Notes under the pieces: generated by a model
Told to the model about the DNA's origin: nothing
Databases searched by the model: none
The model's input: the letters and a program-made list of their open reading frames with translations, nothing else
Assembly (NCBI RefSeq): GCF_000767615.3
Contig: NZ_CP009553.3
Span: 1,612,001 to 1,676,000, forward strand
Source: Pandoraea pnomenusa
GTDB lineage: Bacteria; Pseudomonadota; Gammaproteobacteria; Burkholderiales; Burkholderiaceae
Reading direction: 5' to 3'
Length of the DNA: 64,000 nucleotides
Shown here: positions 54,741-63,879 of the stretch, piece by piece
How positions within the stretch are numbered: the stretch's first letter is position 1
How the letters are laid out: the number at the start of each line of letters is the position of its first letter
Made by a program: the position numbers and the translations under genes

Positions 54741-55565
54741 ATGCGTGACCTGACTCTGCCGCGCGGCTGGCGCGTGGCACTTCTGCTACCGGCGCTGGCG
54801 GTCTTTCTGGCGTTCTGGCTGTTGCCGATGGCCGCCCTCGTGCAGGTGAGCGGCGACGGTCATGCGTTCGAGACCTATCGCGCGATTCTCACCAATGCGC
54901 GCTATCTCGACAGCCTATGGCAGACCGTGGTGCTCTCGGCACTGGTCACGCTGGCCACACTGGCGTTGTCGCTTGTGGCGGGCCTCTTCCTCACCCGTCA
55001 TGACTTTCGGGGCAAATCGGCACTCGTGTCGATGCTGACCCTGCCCTTGGCGTTCCCTGGCGTGGTGGTCGGCTTCATGGTCATCATGCTCGCGGGGCGT
55101 CAGGGCCTCATCGGCGATCTCACGCTCAAGCTCGTCGGCCACAAGCTCGTGTTTGCCTACTCGCTCGCGGGCCTGTTTCTCGGATATCTGTACTTCTCGA
55201 TTCCGCGCGTGATTCTCGCCGTGATGGCGGCGGCGGAATCGCTCGATCATTCGCTCACGGAAGCGGCGGCGTCGCTGGGCGCGGGGCCGTTCGCCATTGC
55301 GCGCGACGTGACACTCCCCGCGCTGGCGCCGGCGCTGATCGCCTCGGGCGCGATGTGTTTCGCGACCTCGGTTGGCGCATTCGGCACGGCCTTCACGCTC
55401 GCGACGGATATCGACGTGCTGCCCATGACCATCTACACCGAATTCACGCTCAACGCCAACGTGGCGACGGCGGCGGCGCTCTCGGTCATTCTCGGCATCG
55501 TGACCTGGGCCGTCCTCATGCTGGCCCGCAATTTCACGGGTCAGGCCGTGGCCGCCGGAGGTTGA
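54741..55565 (+). CDS. ABC transporter permease, first subunit
   Basis: This 274-aa permease has about six hydrophobic helices and the EAA motif in EAAASLGAGPFAIARDVTLPALAP near residue 175. It resembles PotB/PhnU-type permeases and starts 40 nt after the binding-protein gene. Forms the channel with the next subunit. Confidence 0.91.
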   Translation: MRDLTLPRGWRVALLLPALAVFLAFWLLPMAALVQVSGDGHAFETYRAILTNARYLDSLWQTVVLSALVTLATLALSLVAGLFLTRHDFRGKSALVSMLTLPLAFPGVVVGFMVIMLAGRQGLIGDLTLKLVGHKLVFAYSLAGLFLGYLYFSIPRVILAVMAAAESLDHSLTEAAASLGAGPFAIARDVTLPALAPALIASGAMCFATSVGAFGTAFTLATDIDVLPMTIYTEFTLNANVATAAALSVILGIVTWAVLMLARNFTGQAVAAGG

Positions 55566-55569
55566 TCCG

Positions 55570-56385
55570 ATGCTCAAGAAAATTCTCTTCGCACTCCAGC
55601 TCACGCTCACGCTGCTGATGTGCGCATTCCTGCTGATTCCCGTGGGCATGTCGATTCTCGCCGGGTTGTCGGTGAACTACTTCCGCGGGCCGTCGGCCGG
55701 GCTCACGTTCCGATGGGTGATCCAGGTCTGGCAGGATTATCACGACGCCATTCTGAATTCCCTGTACGTCGGGCTGAGCACGCTGGTGCTCGTGACGCTG
55801 CTCGGCGTGCCTGCCGGCTATGTGCTCGCGCGCTGGAAGAGCCGCATGGCGCGATGGATCGAGGAATTGCTCACGCTGCCCATTGCGCTGCCCGGACTGG
55901 CGAGCGCGCTGGCGTTGATCAGCGTGTATGGCGGGATGCGCGGTTTTCGCGAGAGCCTGGCGTTCATCGTGGTGGGCCACGTGATCTTCACGTTGCCGTT
56001 CATGGTGCGCGCCGTGGCCGCGGCGTGCGCCGACTCGCGCATCAAGCTGATGGAGGAGGGCGCGGCCAGTCTCGGGGCGAGCTTCCTGCGACGCTTCACC
56101 ACCGTGGTCCTGCCCAATATCCGTAGCGAGATCGTGGCCGCGGCGCTCATCGTGATCACGCTTTCGCTCGGCGAATTCAACCTCACCTGGATGCTGCACA
56201 CCCCGGACACCAAGACATTGCCGGTCGGCCTTGCGGACGCCTACGCGTCGCTGCGGCTGGAGATCGGCAGCGCGTATACGGCGGTGTTCTTCGTGCTGAT
56301 CGTGCCCCTGCTCATCGTGATGCAGATGACGGCGCAGCGCGCGAAGGCCACCAACGGGAAAAATTCGGCGCGCGGTCGCACCTGA
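55570..56385 (+). CDS. ABC transporter permease, second subunit
   Basis: This 271-aa permease of the PotC/PhnV type starts 4 nt after the first permease. It shows the EAA motif in EEGAASLGASFLRRFTTVVLPNIR near residue 165 and about six helices. The pair forms the membrane channel powered by the following ATPase. Confidence 0.91.
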   Translation: MLKKILFALQLTLTLLMCAFLLIPVGMSILAGLSVNYFRGPSAGLTFRWVIQVWQDYHDAILNSLYVGLSTLVLVTLLGVPAGYVLARWKSRMARWIEELLTLPIALPGLASALALISVYGGMRGFRESLAFIVVGHVIFTLPFMVRAVAAACADSRIKLMEEGAASLGASFLRRFTTVVLPNIRSEIVAAALIVITLSLGEFNLTWMLHTPDTKTLPVGLADAYASLRLEIGSAYTAVFFVLIVPLLIVMQMTAQRAKATNGKNSARGRT

Positions 56386-56401
56386 ACCGAACGCCAAGGA
56401 C

Positions 56402-57451
56402 ATGACGATGAAACTGACTTCCATCCCCATTCATCTGGAACGTTGTGCCAAGACGTTCAACGGCAACACCGTGCTCCAGCCGCTCGACCTGACGATCGGC
56501 GCGGGCGAGACGCTGGTTCTGCTCGGGCCGTCCGGCTGCGGCAAGACCACGACATTGCGCATGATCGCCGGGCTCGAGCGTCCCGACGCGGGAGGCCGCG
56601 TGCTTTTCGGCGACGAGGACGTTACACGCCTGCCGATCGAGAAGCGCCGTGTGGGCATGGTGTTCCAGAACTATGCGCTGTTTCCGAACTTCAGCGTGCG
56701 CGGCAATGTGGCATACGGGCTCAAGCTGCGCGGCCTGCCGTCGGCGCAGATCGACAAGCGCGTGAACGAATTGCTCGAACTCGTGCATCTCACGCCGTTC
56801 GCCGAGCGCGCCATCGCGCAGCTCTCGGGCGGCCAGAAGCAGCGTGTGGCCCTCGCGCGCGCGCTCGCACCGGAGCCGCGCGTGCTGTTGCTCGACGAGC
56901 CGCTCACGGCGCTCGACGCCAAGCTGCGCGAGACCGTGCGTGCCGACATGGATCGTCTGTTGCGCGGGTTGGGGGTCACGACGGTGTACGTGACGCACGA
57001 TCAGGACGAGGCGATGGCGCTGGGCGATCGCATCGTGGTGATGAGTGCCGGGCGCATCGAGCAGATCGGTGCGCCGCGCGACATCTACTATCAACCGTCG
57101 TCGCGGCATGTGGCGAACTTCGTCGGCACGCTCAATCGTCTGGCCGGCGTGTGGCGCGACGGGCATTTCCATCTCGAGGGCGGCCGTCTGGCCTGTCCGG
57201 ACGTACGAGCCGACGTACAAGAGCTTTACTTCCGTCCGGAGGATGCCATCGTCGTGCCCGCGGGCGAGGCCTCGCTCGTCGGCTGCATCGACGAAGTGCA
57301 GTTCCTCGGCGACCGCACGCGCCTCACGCTCAGCGGCGTGTCGTCGGCCGGGGCGGTGCTGGTCGAAGTCTCGAGCCGTCGCGAATGCCGCGTCGGCGAC
57401 CGGGTGGGCCTGTCGCTGCCCGCTGCCCATGTCTTCTCGCTTCACGGATAA
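56402..57451 (+). CDS. ABC transporter ATP-binding protein with TOBE domain
   Basis: This 349-aa ATPase has Walker A GPSGCGKTT, signature LSGGQKQRV, Walker B LLLDEPLTALDAKL and a C-terminal TOBE-type extension (from about 270). This is the PotA/FbpC/PhnT class of importer ATPases. It lies between the permease and phosphodiesterase genes; the latter starts 7 nt after the stop. Confidence 0.93.
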   Translation: MTMKLTSIPIHLERCAKTFNGNTVLQPLDLTIGAGETLVLLGPSGCGKTTTLRMIAGLERPDAGGRVLFGDEDVTRLPIEKRRVGMVFQNYALFPNFSVRGNVAYGLKLRGLPSAQIDKRVNELLELVHLTPFAERAIAQLSGGQKQRVALARALAPEPRVLLLDEPLTALDAKLRETVRADMDRLLRGLGVTTVYVTHDQDEAMALGDRIVVMSAGRIEQIGAPRDIYYQPSSRHVANFVGTLNRLAGVWRDGHFHLEGGRLACPDVRADVQELYFRPEDAIVVPAGEASLVGCIDEVQFLGDRTRLTLSGVSSAGAVLVEVSSRRECRVGDRVGLSLPAAHVFSLHG

Positions 57452-57458
57452 ACCGCTC

Positions 57459-58286
57459 ATGCTGTTCGCGCAAATCAGCGACCTTCACATCAAACGTCCC
57501 GGCAAGCTCGCCTATCGGCGTGTCGATACCGCCGCCTATCTGACGCGTTGCGTGGCACGGCTCAATACGCTCGCGCCGCGCCCGGACTTCGTGGTACTCA
57601 CCGGCGATCTCGTCGATTTCGGCGCGCGAGAGGAGTATGACCACCTGCGCAGCCTGCTCGCGCCGCTGGAAATTCCGTACTACCTCGTCATCGGCAATCA
57701 CGATGGACGCGATGCACTGCGGGAAGTGTTTCCGGAACACACCTATCTGGGCAATCCCGGGGAGTTCGTGCAATACGCTGCGACGTTCGGCCCGATGCGG
57801 CTCGTGGCGCTCGATACGCAGGATCCGCCCAACGGCGGCGGCAGGCTGTGCGATGCGCGACTGCAATGGCTGGAGGCGACGCTCGCCGCCGATACGGGAA
57901 CGCCGACGGTCATCGCGATGCACCATCCGCCGTTCGTGTGCGGCATCGAGCACATGGATGTGCAGTCGCTCGACGCGGCCGACGCCGCGAAGCTCGCCGC
58001 CGTCGTGCGCCGGTTCGACAATGTCGAGCGCGTGATCTGCGGGCACGTGCACCGGCCCATTCACACGCGTTTCGCGGGCACCATTGCCAGCGTGTGCCCT
58101 TCGCCGGCGCACCAGGTCGCGCTCGATCTGCGCGACGGCGGACCGTCCGCCTGGGTGCTCGATCCCCCGGCGTTCGAACTGCATCGTTTCACGCCGTCGA
58201 CGGGACTGGTGTCGCACCTCGCCTTCGTCGACGACGCGGGGGGCGCGCATCCCTTCTACGACGCCTCCGGTGCGTTGATCGATTGA
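57459..58286 (+). CDS. Class III metallophosphodiesterase
   Basis: This 275-aa calcineurin-type phosphoesterase carries every metal-binding motif of the class III/CpdA-like group: ISDLHIK (D8, H10), TGDLVDFG (D49), GNHDGRD (N78, H79) and later HHPPF and CGHVHR. It is cytoplasmic, as no signal is present. In the operon of an ABC importer it probably hydrolyses the imported phosphodiester, such as a glycerophosphodiester or cyclic nucleotide. A terminator follows 45 nt later. Confidence 0.9.
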   Translation: MLFAQISDLHIKRPGKLAYRRVDTAAYLTRCVARLNTLAPRPDFVVLTGDLVDFGAREEYDHLRSLLAPLEIPYYLVIGNHDGRDALREVFPEHTYLGNPGEFVQYAATFGPMRLVALDTQDPPNGGGRLCDARLQWLEATLAADTGTPTVIAMHHPPFVCGIEHMDVQSLDAADAAKLAAVVRRFDNVERVICGHVHRPIHTRFAGTIASVCPSPAHQVALDLRDGGPSAWVLDPPAFELHRFTPSTGLVSHLAFVDDAGGAHPFYDASGALID

Positions 58287-58330
58287 GGCGGATGGTGCCG
58301 GCGCGATCCACGCCGAACGCCCGGAACGAC

Positions 58331-58356
58331 ACAAGGTCCCCGAACGGGGACCTTGT
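58331..58356. terminator. Terminator between phosphodiesterase and hmp
   Basis: ACAAGGTCCCC and GGGGACCTTGT form a perfect 11-bp stem around a 4-nt loop, ending in TTGT. It can serve both converging genes. Confidence 0.85.
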
Positions 58357-58386
58357 CGTTGGTGGCAACGAACTTGCGGCAAGGGC

Positions 58387-59589
58387 TTACAACAGATGGT
58401 CGAGCGCGTCCGGGCCGAAGACTTCGCGGTGCAGGCGCTCGGCCGGCACCCCGGCGTCGCGCAGGGCACGCCATTGTGTCTGCATGAACGGTACCGGACC
58501 GCACAACAGATAGTCGGCGTTGGCGGGCAGCGACAGGTGGGCGACGTCCATGCGCCCGGCATGGGTGAAGTCGGCGCCTTCGCGCTCGGTGTCCTGCGGC
58601 GTTTCGAAGAACGTGACCACGCGCAGGTGCGGCAATTGCTTCGCCGCGTAGGCGATGTGGCGGCGCAGCGCCATGTGCGAACCGTTGCGGGCGGCATGGG
58701 CGAATACGATGTCGCGACGCGAGCCCTTGGCGGCGAGCTCCGCGAGCATCGACATCATCGGCGTGATGCCCACGCCGGCGCTGAGCAGCACGAGCGGGTG
58801 AGCGGCGTCGAGACGGGGGGTGAATTCGCCGTAAGGCGGGCTCACCATGATGCGATCGCCGGCCTTCAGATGGGCGTGCAGCCAGTTCGACACCTGGCCG
58901 GCCGGCTTGGCGACGTCGGCGTCTTCACGCTTGACGGTGATGCGCCAGTGCGGGGCGCCAGGGGCGTCCGACAGGCTGTACTGGCGGCGCTGAACCAGCC
59001 CGTCCGGCAGTGTGACGGACACGCTCACGTATTGGCCCGGCACGAAGTCGCCCGGCGAGCCGCCCTCGGGCGTACGCAGGTAATACGAGACAACGTGATC
59101 CGTTTCGCGGTCGACATCGGCCACGATCAGTTCGCGCAGCATGCCGAGCGGTGCATGGCTGCGCTCCGAGAGACGTGCCTCGGCGGCGATCAGCTCCCCG
59201 GCGAGCAGCCAGTAGGCTTCATCCCAGGCGGCGATGAGTTCGGGCGTGGCGGCCTCGCCGAGCACGTCCTTGATGGCACCGAGCAGATGGCGACCGACGA
59301 TCGGATAGTGCGACGGGGTAATGCCCACGGAGACATGCTTGTGCACGATGCGCTCCAGCACCGGCCCGAGCGCCGCGGCGTTGTCGATGTTGGCCGCATA
59401 GGCGAACACCGCCGAGGCGAGCGATTGCTGCTGTGCCCCGCTGGCCTGATTGCCCATGTTGAACAGATTGCGCAGCTCGGGGTGGGCGTCGAACATGCTC
59501 GCGTAGAAGTGGCGCGTGATCGCAAGACCGTGCTCGCGCAAAACGGGAACGCTGGCGTCGATGTAAGGGCGGGAAGCTGCGGAAAGCAT
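58387..59589 (-). CDS. hmp: Flavohaemoprotein (nitric oxide dioxygenase)
   Basis: This 400-aa enzyme converts NO and O2 to nitrate with NAD(P)H, protecting from nitrosative stress. The globin domain (1-140) has Y29, Q53 and the haem-ligand H85 at standard positions; FAD-binding (RQYSLSDAP, about 205-215) and NADPH-binding (LLSAGVGITPM) motifs follow in the reductase half. An AGGAGTC site precedes the ATG. Two NsrR-type boxes lie upstream, so it is probably derepressed by NO. Confidence 0.95.
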   Translation of the reverse strand: MLSAASRPYIDASVPVLREHGLAITRHFYASMFDAHPELRNLFNMGNQASGAQQQSLASAVFAYAANIDNAAALGPVLERIVHKHVSVGITPSHYPIVGRHLLGAIKDVLGEAATPELIAAWDEAYWLLAGELIAAEARLSERSHAPLGMLRELIVADVDRETDHVVSYYLRTPEGGSPGDFVPGQYVSVSVTLPDGLVQRRQYSLSDAPGAPHWRITVKREDADVAKPAGQVSNWLHAHLKAGDRIMVSPPYGEFTPRLDAAHPLVLLSAGVGITPMMSMLAELAAKGSRRDIVFAHAARNGSHMALRRHIAYAAKQLPHLRVVTFFETPQDTEREGADFTHAGRMDVAHLSLPANADYLLCGPVPFMQTQWRALRDAGVPAERLHREVFGPDALDHLL

Positions 59590-59609
59590 GGCAAGACTCC
59601 TGAATATAT

Positions 59610-59632
59610 AAGATGCAATTCATATGCATCTT
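59610..59632 (-). promoter_or_regulatory. NsrR-type box of hmp
   Basis: An 11-1-11 near-palindrome, AAGATGCAATT / ATATGCATCTT, begins 21 bp before the hmp ATG. It matches the AAGATGCA...TGCATCTT form bound by the NO-sensing repressor NsrR. Confidence 0.78.
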
Positions 59633-59775
59633 TTTGGTCGCACTTGTGGGTGTTTCGTTGGCATCGTGCCGGGCGCTCGGCGAGGCAGTGGCACGGTGCG
59701 GCATTCGGTCGCCGGTACCCCAGGGCTCACAGCTCAACTCACGACAACAACATCGGGGCCCGGCGAGGTGATTAT

Positions 59776-59798
59776 AAGATGCAAATTAAATGCATATT
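59776..59798. promoter_or_regulatory. Second NsrR-like box
   Basis: A second 11-1-11 near-palindrome, AAGATGCAAAT / AAATGCATATT, lies 144 bp from the first. The site is upstream of hmp and beyond the 3' end of the ankyrin gene; it may give cooperative binding or reflect a duplicated promoter. Confidence 0.6.
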
Positions 59799-59849
59799 AT
59801 TGCGATGCGGCGGAATGTCGCATCGGCGGCGCATCGGCAGCCTGGCAGG

Positions 59850-61700
59850 TCATGTCGGGCGTGGCGGACGTAGTGGACCCATTGCGCCGGATGGATTCCG
59901 TGGTGCTGACGACGGGGCCGGCGTCCTGGGTGCATGGGACCCATCGGGCGCGGCGGGCGCCGCGGCCGCACCGGGCGCCGCAGGTGTGGTGGGCTGACGA
60001 CGGTGGGCAATCGTCCAGCGGGCGCGGCGGTGGGTTTCGGAGACAAACGCGTGGGTGGCGCGCACGAACCGTGCACGTTCGCCGCAGAGCATGGCCAGTG
60101 GCGTGGTGCCTGCCCGGTTCGCGCGGTTCGGATCGGCACCGTACCGCATGGCGATGTTGAGCAGGTAATCGGCGTGGGTCGGGTCGCCCGCCGCGCGTGT
60201 GGATCCGGCGAGGTAGTGCATGAGGGTATTGCCTTCGTCGTCGGGCGCATTGCCCGCGTCCGGCTGCAATGAGAGCAGGACCTCGGCGGCGCCGCAGAAG
60301 CCATGCCGGCCGAGCCAAACGATGGGCAGCGCGTATTCCCGGTGGACGGCCTCCCGGTCGGCACCCTGGCGTAGCAGCGCTCTGGCCGTCTGGAACAGCG
60401 ACGCGTGGGGCAGCAGCGGATCGTGTCCGCCGTCGCACAGGCGCTTCGCTTCGCGCTGCATGGCGACGGTCAGCGGGGACAGGCGAGCGTCGGTGTCCGA
60501 CACCGTCGGCGTCTCGCTCTCAAGTATCAGGTGGCGGGCGCGTTCGCGCGCCTGCGTGAGCATCGCCCGGTAGAGGTGAACGTATTTGACGAGGCTGCGT
60601 GGCAACAGGGCGATAGGCGTGGCACCGGCATGATTGGCCTGGCATGGATCGCCGTCGTAGCGCAGGGCGACCGTGAAAAGAAAGAAGGCGGCGTACGAGT
60701 GTGCCGAGTGTTGCGTGGCGGCGGCGAGGTGGTGCATCAGGGTATTGCCGTCGTGGTTCTCGATGTTGCACGTCTCGCCGAGCGACAGCACCGCCTCCGC
60801 GGCGGCGCAATAGCCGTTCAGGGCGAGCAGCATCGCCGGCGGCGAGGCCGTGGGGGCCGGTTGCGACGCGAGGGCGCCGTTCGACACGAGCAAAGTCCCC
60901 AGTCGGTAAAGCGATTCATGAAGCGTCAGCGGAGGGTGTCCGCTGTGGTGCAGGCGCTCGGCCTCGGCAGCCATGGCGGCGGCGAGCAGCGGCACGCCGG
61001 ACGCCGCGCGCTGATTGGCGTCCGCGCCGAAATCCAGCAGACTCGGCAACCATTCCGGCGCGACCAGGCTGCACAGATGCGACAGCGGGGGATGGAAGTG
61101 ACCGGGCATCTCGGAGGCGGCCACATCGCGGGTCGTGTCGCGACCACAGGCGACGAGCACGCGCAGCGCCGTTCGCAGTCGTGCATTGGGACCCTCCGCT
61201 GCGGTCGTCCCGGTCATTCCGGTCGTTCCGGGCGCGGTGCATTCGTTCATGATCGTGTCGACGAACACGCTCGGGTAGGCACTGGGCGACGCGGCGTATC
61301 GGAGCCAGAGAAGCAGGCCCTCGTCGCTGAGCAACAGGTCGGCTTCGTCGCGGCGCAAGTGGAGGCGGCGCGATGGCGTGACGAAAATTCCGCAGTCGTC
61401 GAGTTGCGCGAGCGTTCGGTCCTTCGCCGGTGTGCCCAGCAGCGATGCCAGGGAGAAGACGCGGTCCTCGGCCGCCGTGATGTCCGTCATTCGGCAGGCA
61501 TCGCGCAGTTCCCGGCCCGAAGCGGTGTCCGTGCGCAGCAGCAGGTCGCGCACTGCCTGCGCGGCACAATGACCGCGTCGCATGGCGGCAAGCAGCTGGG
61601 GCAAGGGCAATTCCGTCAGGTTCGCCGGTTTGGGTTGGAGTGGCCTCAGTGGTGTGGTGGACGATGTCGACGGCAGGGGCGGCACCGTGGGATTGGTCAT
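59850..61700 (-). CDS. Large ankyrin-like repeat protein
   Basis: This 616-aa protein is helical, without a signal peptide. Ankyrin-like segments are recognisable, for example DEGNTLMHYLAG, GADPNRANRAGTTPLAML and DGNTLMHHLAA, in the form G-N-T-x-M-H and G-A-D-P-N. The N-terminus (1-35) and tail (about 560-616) are Pro/Ser/Ala/Thr-rich. The central unit around residues 90-330 aligns clearly with the next gene, a tandem paralogue, and a second similar block (330-560) appears to be an internal duplication. It could be a secreted, host- or prey-directed protein, but there is no visible export signal. Confidence 0.72.
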   Translation of the reverse strand: MTNPTVPPLPSTSSTTPLRPLQPKPANLTELPLPQLLAAMRRGHCAAQAVRDLLLRTDTASGRELRDACRMTDITAAEDRVFSLASLLGTPAKDRTLAQLDDCGIFVTPSRRLHLRRDEADLLLSDEGLLLWLRYAASPSAYPSVFVDTIMNECTAPGTTGMTGTTAAEGPNARLRTALRVLVACGRDTTRDVAASEMPGHFHPPLSHLCSLVAPEWLPSLLDFGADANQRAASGVPLLAAAMAAEAERLHHSGHPPLTLHESLYRLGTLLVSNGALASQPAPTASPPAMLLALNGYCAAAEAVLSLGETCNIENHDGNTLMHHLAAATQHSAHSYAAFFLFTVALRYDGDPCQANHAGATPIALLPRSLVKYVHLYRAMLTQARERARHLILESETPTVSDTDARLSPLTVAMQREAKRLCDGGHDPLLPHASLFQTARALLRQGADREAVHREYALPIVWLGRHGFCGAAEVLLSLQPDAGNAPDDEGNTLMHYLAGSTRAAGDPTHADYLLNIAMRYGADPNRANRAGTTPLAMLCGERARFVRATHAFVSETHRRARWTIAHRRQPTTPAAPGAAAAPAAPDGSHAPRTPAPSSAPRNPSGAMGPLRPPRPT

Positions 61701-61846
61701 GCGTAAGTCGTGTGGCATGGTGCGTCGATGCGAGGAAAATGCTGTTTCGGGTGCTTGGAGGCGGTCGGTGTTTCGATGCCTGCGGGAAGGGCGACCGTGA
61801 AGAGGGGCCGGGCCGGAGTCTGAGGGCTAGAGTCAGCGGGCCGAAG

Positions 61847-63043
61847 TCAGAGGGCGGGACCGCCGATGCGGCGCAATGCTGTCCTGCGCACGGCGTCGAT
61901 GAACTCGGGGCTGATGGGCGGCGGCGTGCCCTGGGCGTCGGGCATCCACGACAGGGGCGTATGGCCCGCGAGGTTCCTGCGTGTCAGGTCGCCGTGATGT
62001 CGCGCCGCGACGGCGATGCTGTAAAGGGCGAGGTTGGCGTTGTCGCGCTTGGCGGCGGTGTCGCGCGCACGGGCGATGATGCCCAGATGGTGCATGAACG
62101 TATTGCCATGGCGATCGGGGGCGTTCGGATCCGCGCCGGCCAGGAGCAAGGCTTCGACGGCTCCGCACAGTCCGAGCATCGCGAGCATTACACCTGCGGG
62201 GGCGCCGTGCCGGTTCGGTTGCATCAGGTCGCCGCCGTAATGCCTGAGCAATCGGGCGAGTTGGCGCAGCGACACATGCGGATGCAAGGGATCCTCACCA
62301 GCGCAATGCAGGCGCAGCGCCTGTGCTCGCATGGCGATGACCGTGAGCGGCATGCCGTGACGGTTGGTCTGATTGGGACTGGCGCCGATCTCGAGCAGAC
62401 GTCTGAGCCATTGCGGGGCGATCTGACTGCACAGGTGGACGAGCGGATTGTCCGGCAGTGTGCGCGTCATGCTCGAGGGACGCGCGTCGGTTCTGTCGCG
62501 GCCGCAGGCGACCATCACCTGGAGGGCCTTGTCGATACGTGCGGTGTTCTCGTCGTCCGGCTCGCCGAAGATGTCGGAGGCGTCGAACAGGTTCAGATAG
62601 CCGGTGGGCGTCGCCGCGTATTGCAACCAGAACATGAGGCCCTTGTCGCTGCGCAGCAGGGCGCTCGCGTCGAGCGAAGGGGAGAGGTCGCGCGTCGGTA
62701 TCAGAAAGACGCCGGCGTCGGACAGTCGATCGAGCGAGCGGTCGGCTTCCGGCAGCATCAGCAGCGTCACCATTTCCAGGAAAAGCGGGCCATTCGGGCA
62801 GGCGGCCTCGCAGAGATCGTGTAGTTCGCGGCCAGCGTAGGTGCGCGTGTTGACGAGCGTGTTCCAGATGTCCTGCGGGCGAAATTCGCGGTGAAAGTGG
62901 GCCTGGAGGACTTCTTGCAGGGACTGCGTGGCCAGAGGAGCGGTGTCGCGGTAATAGCCGCGTCGCTCGGCTTCGATGGCGGGACGTGTGACCGGACTGC
63001 TGGTGCTGTGAGCGGCGGAGGGGATGGGAGGTGTGCCTGGCAT
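61847..63043 (-). CDS. Ankyrin-like repeat protein, paralogue
   Basis: This 398-aa protein is a shorter paralogue of the preceding gene. Corresponding pieces are SDAGVFLIPTR (DDCGIFVTPSR in the other), GLMFWLQYAATPTGY (GLLLWLRYAASPSAY), VMVACGRD (VLVACGRD) and GNTFMHHLG (GNTLMHHLA). The repeats show GASPNQTNRHG and GADPNAPDRHGN ankyrin turns. It starts at MPGTPPIPS; an upstream in-frame stretch is not convincing. The gap to the other gene is 146 bp. Function unknown. Confidence 0.74.
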   Translation of the reverse strand: MPGTPPIPSAAHSTSSPVTRPAIEAERRGYYRDTAPLATQSLQEVLQAHFHREFRPQDIWNTLVNTRTYAGRELHDLCEAACPNGPLFLEMVTLLMLPEADRSLDRLSDAGVFLIPTRDLSPSLDASALLRSDKGLMFWLQYAATPTGYLNLFDASDIFGEPDDENTARIDKALQVMVACGRDRTDARPSSMTRTLPDNPLVHLCSQIAPQWLRRLLEIGASPNQTNRHGMPLTVIAMRAQALRLHCAGEDPLHPHVSLRQLARLLRHYGGDLMQPNRHGAPAGVMLAMLGLCGAVEALLLAGADPNAPDRHGNTFMHHLGIIARARDTAAKRDNANLALYSIAVAARHHGDLTRRNLAGHTPLSWMPDAQGTPPPISPEFIDAVRRTALRRIGGPAL

Positions 63044-63201
63044 GGTGTGAAGACGCGCGGTCGTGGGAAAGGCGCATGGTTGCGCAGATGCGGCACGCGT
63101 GTTTTGGCATTCGCGCCGCGATGCTATCGAGCGAGGCCTTGCCGGTGGCGACGGGCGGCGATTTACAATGCCATCTTCAGGATTCATCGCCAGTTTTCGA
63201 T

Positions 63202-63879
63202 ATGCCGGAGAAAAAATCCCCCGCCGCGGAGTCGACCGCGCAGACACCGGATCACGACACCGTGATCGCCGCCACGCGCCACTGGCTCACGCGTGCGGTG
63301 ATCGGGTTGAACCTTTGCCCTTTTGCGAAGGCGGTTCACGTGAAGGAACAGATTCGCTATGTGGTGAGCGGCGCGCGCGACATGGAGGGGACGCTGGTCG
63401 ATCTCGAGCGCGAACTGCAATGGCTGGCGGGGTCGGACCCACAGGCAGTCGACACCACACTGCTGATCGTGCCGGCCGCACTGCGCGAGTTCCACGAGTT
63501 CAACGACGCACTGTTCTTTGCGCAGCGCATGCTCAGGCAACTGGGCCTGGAGGGCGAGTTGCAGATCGCGAGTTTCCATCCGGACTATCAGTTCGAAGGG
63601 ACTGCGCCTGACGACGTGGAGAACTACACGAACCGCTCGCCGTACCCGATCCTGCACCTGCTGCGGGAGTCGAGCATCGACCGCGCCGTGGAGGCGTTTC
63701 CGGAAGCCGAGACGATCTACGCGCGCAACGAAGCGCTGATGCGCAAGATGGGCGTGGCGGGTTACCACGCGTGGATGGCGCAGCCCGCCAAGGACGAGGA
63801 CGGGGCAAATGACAACCCGGGCGACCTCATGGATGCGGCGGATGCGGTGCGCGATACGCGCGGTGAGGCAGGGCAGTGA
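63202..63879 (+). CDS. DUF1415 family protein
   Basis: This 225-aa protein contains the DUF1415 signature VIGLNLCPFAKAVHVKEQIRY and the C-terminal SPYPILHLLRESSIDRAVEAFPEAETIYARN. Family members are widespread in beta- and gammaproteobacteria; a conserved Cys-Pro-Phe-Ala suggests a redox or metal role, but no function is established. The ATG at MPEKK was chosen; an in-frame extension upstream is not family-like. It is divergent from the ankyrin paralogue. Confidence 0.87.
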   Translation: MPEKKSPAAESTAQTPDHDTVIAATRHWLTRAVIGLNLCPFAKAVHVKEQIRYVVSGARDMEGTLVDLERELQWLAGSDPQAVDTTLLIVPAALREFHEFNDALFFAQRMLRQLGLEGELQIASFHPDYQFEGTAPDDVENYTNRSPYPILHLLRESSIDRAVEAFPEAETIYARNEALMRKMGVAGYHAWMAQPAKDEDGANDNPGDLMDAADAVRDTRGEAGQ

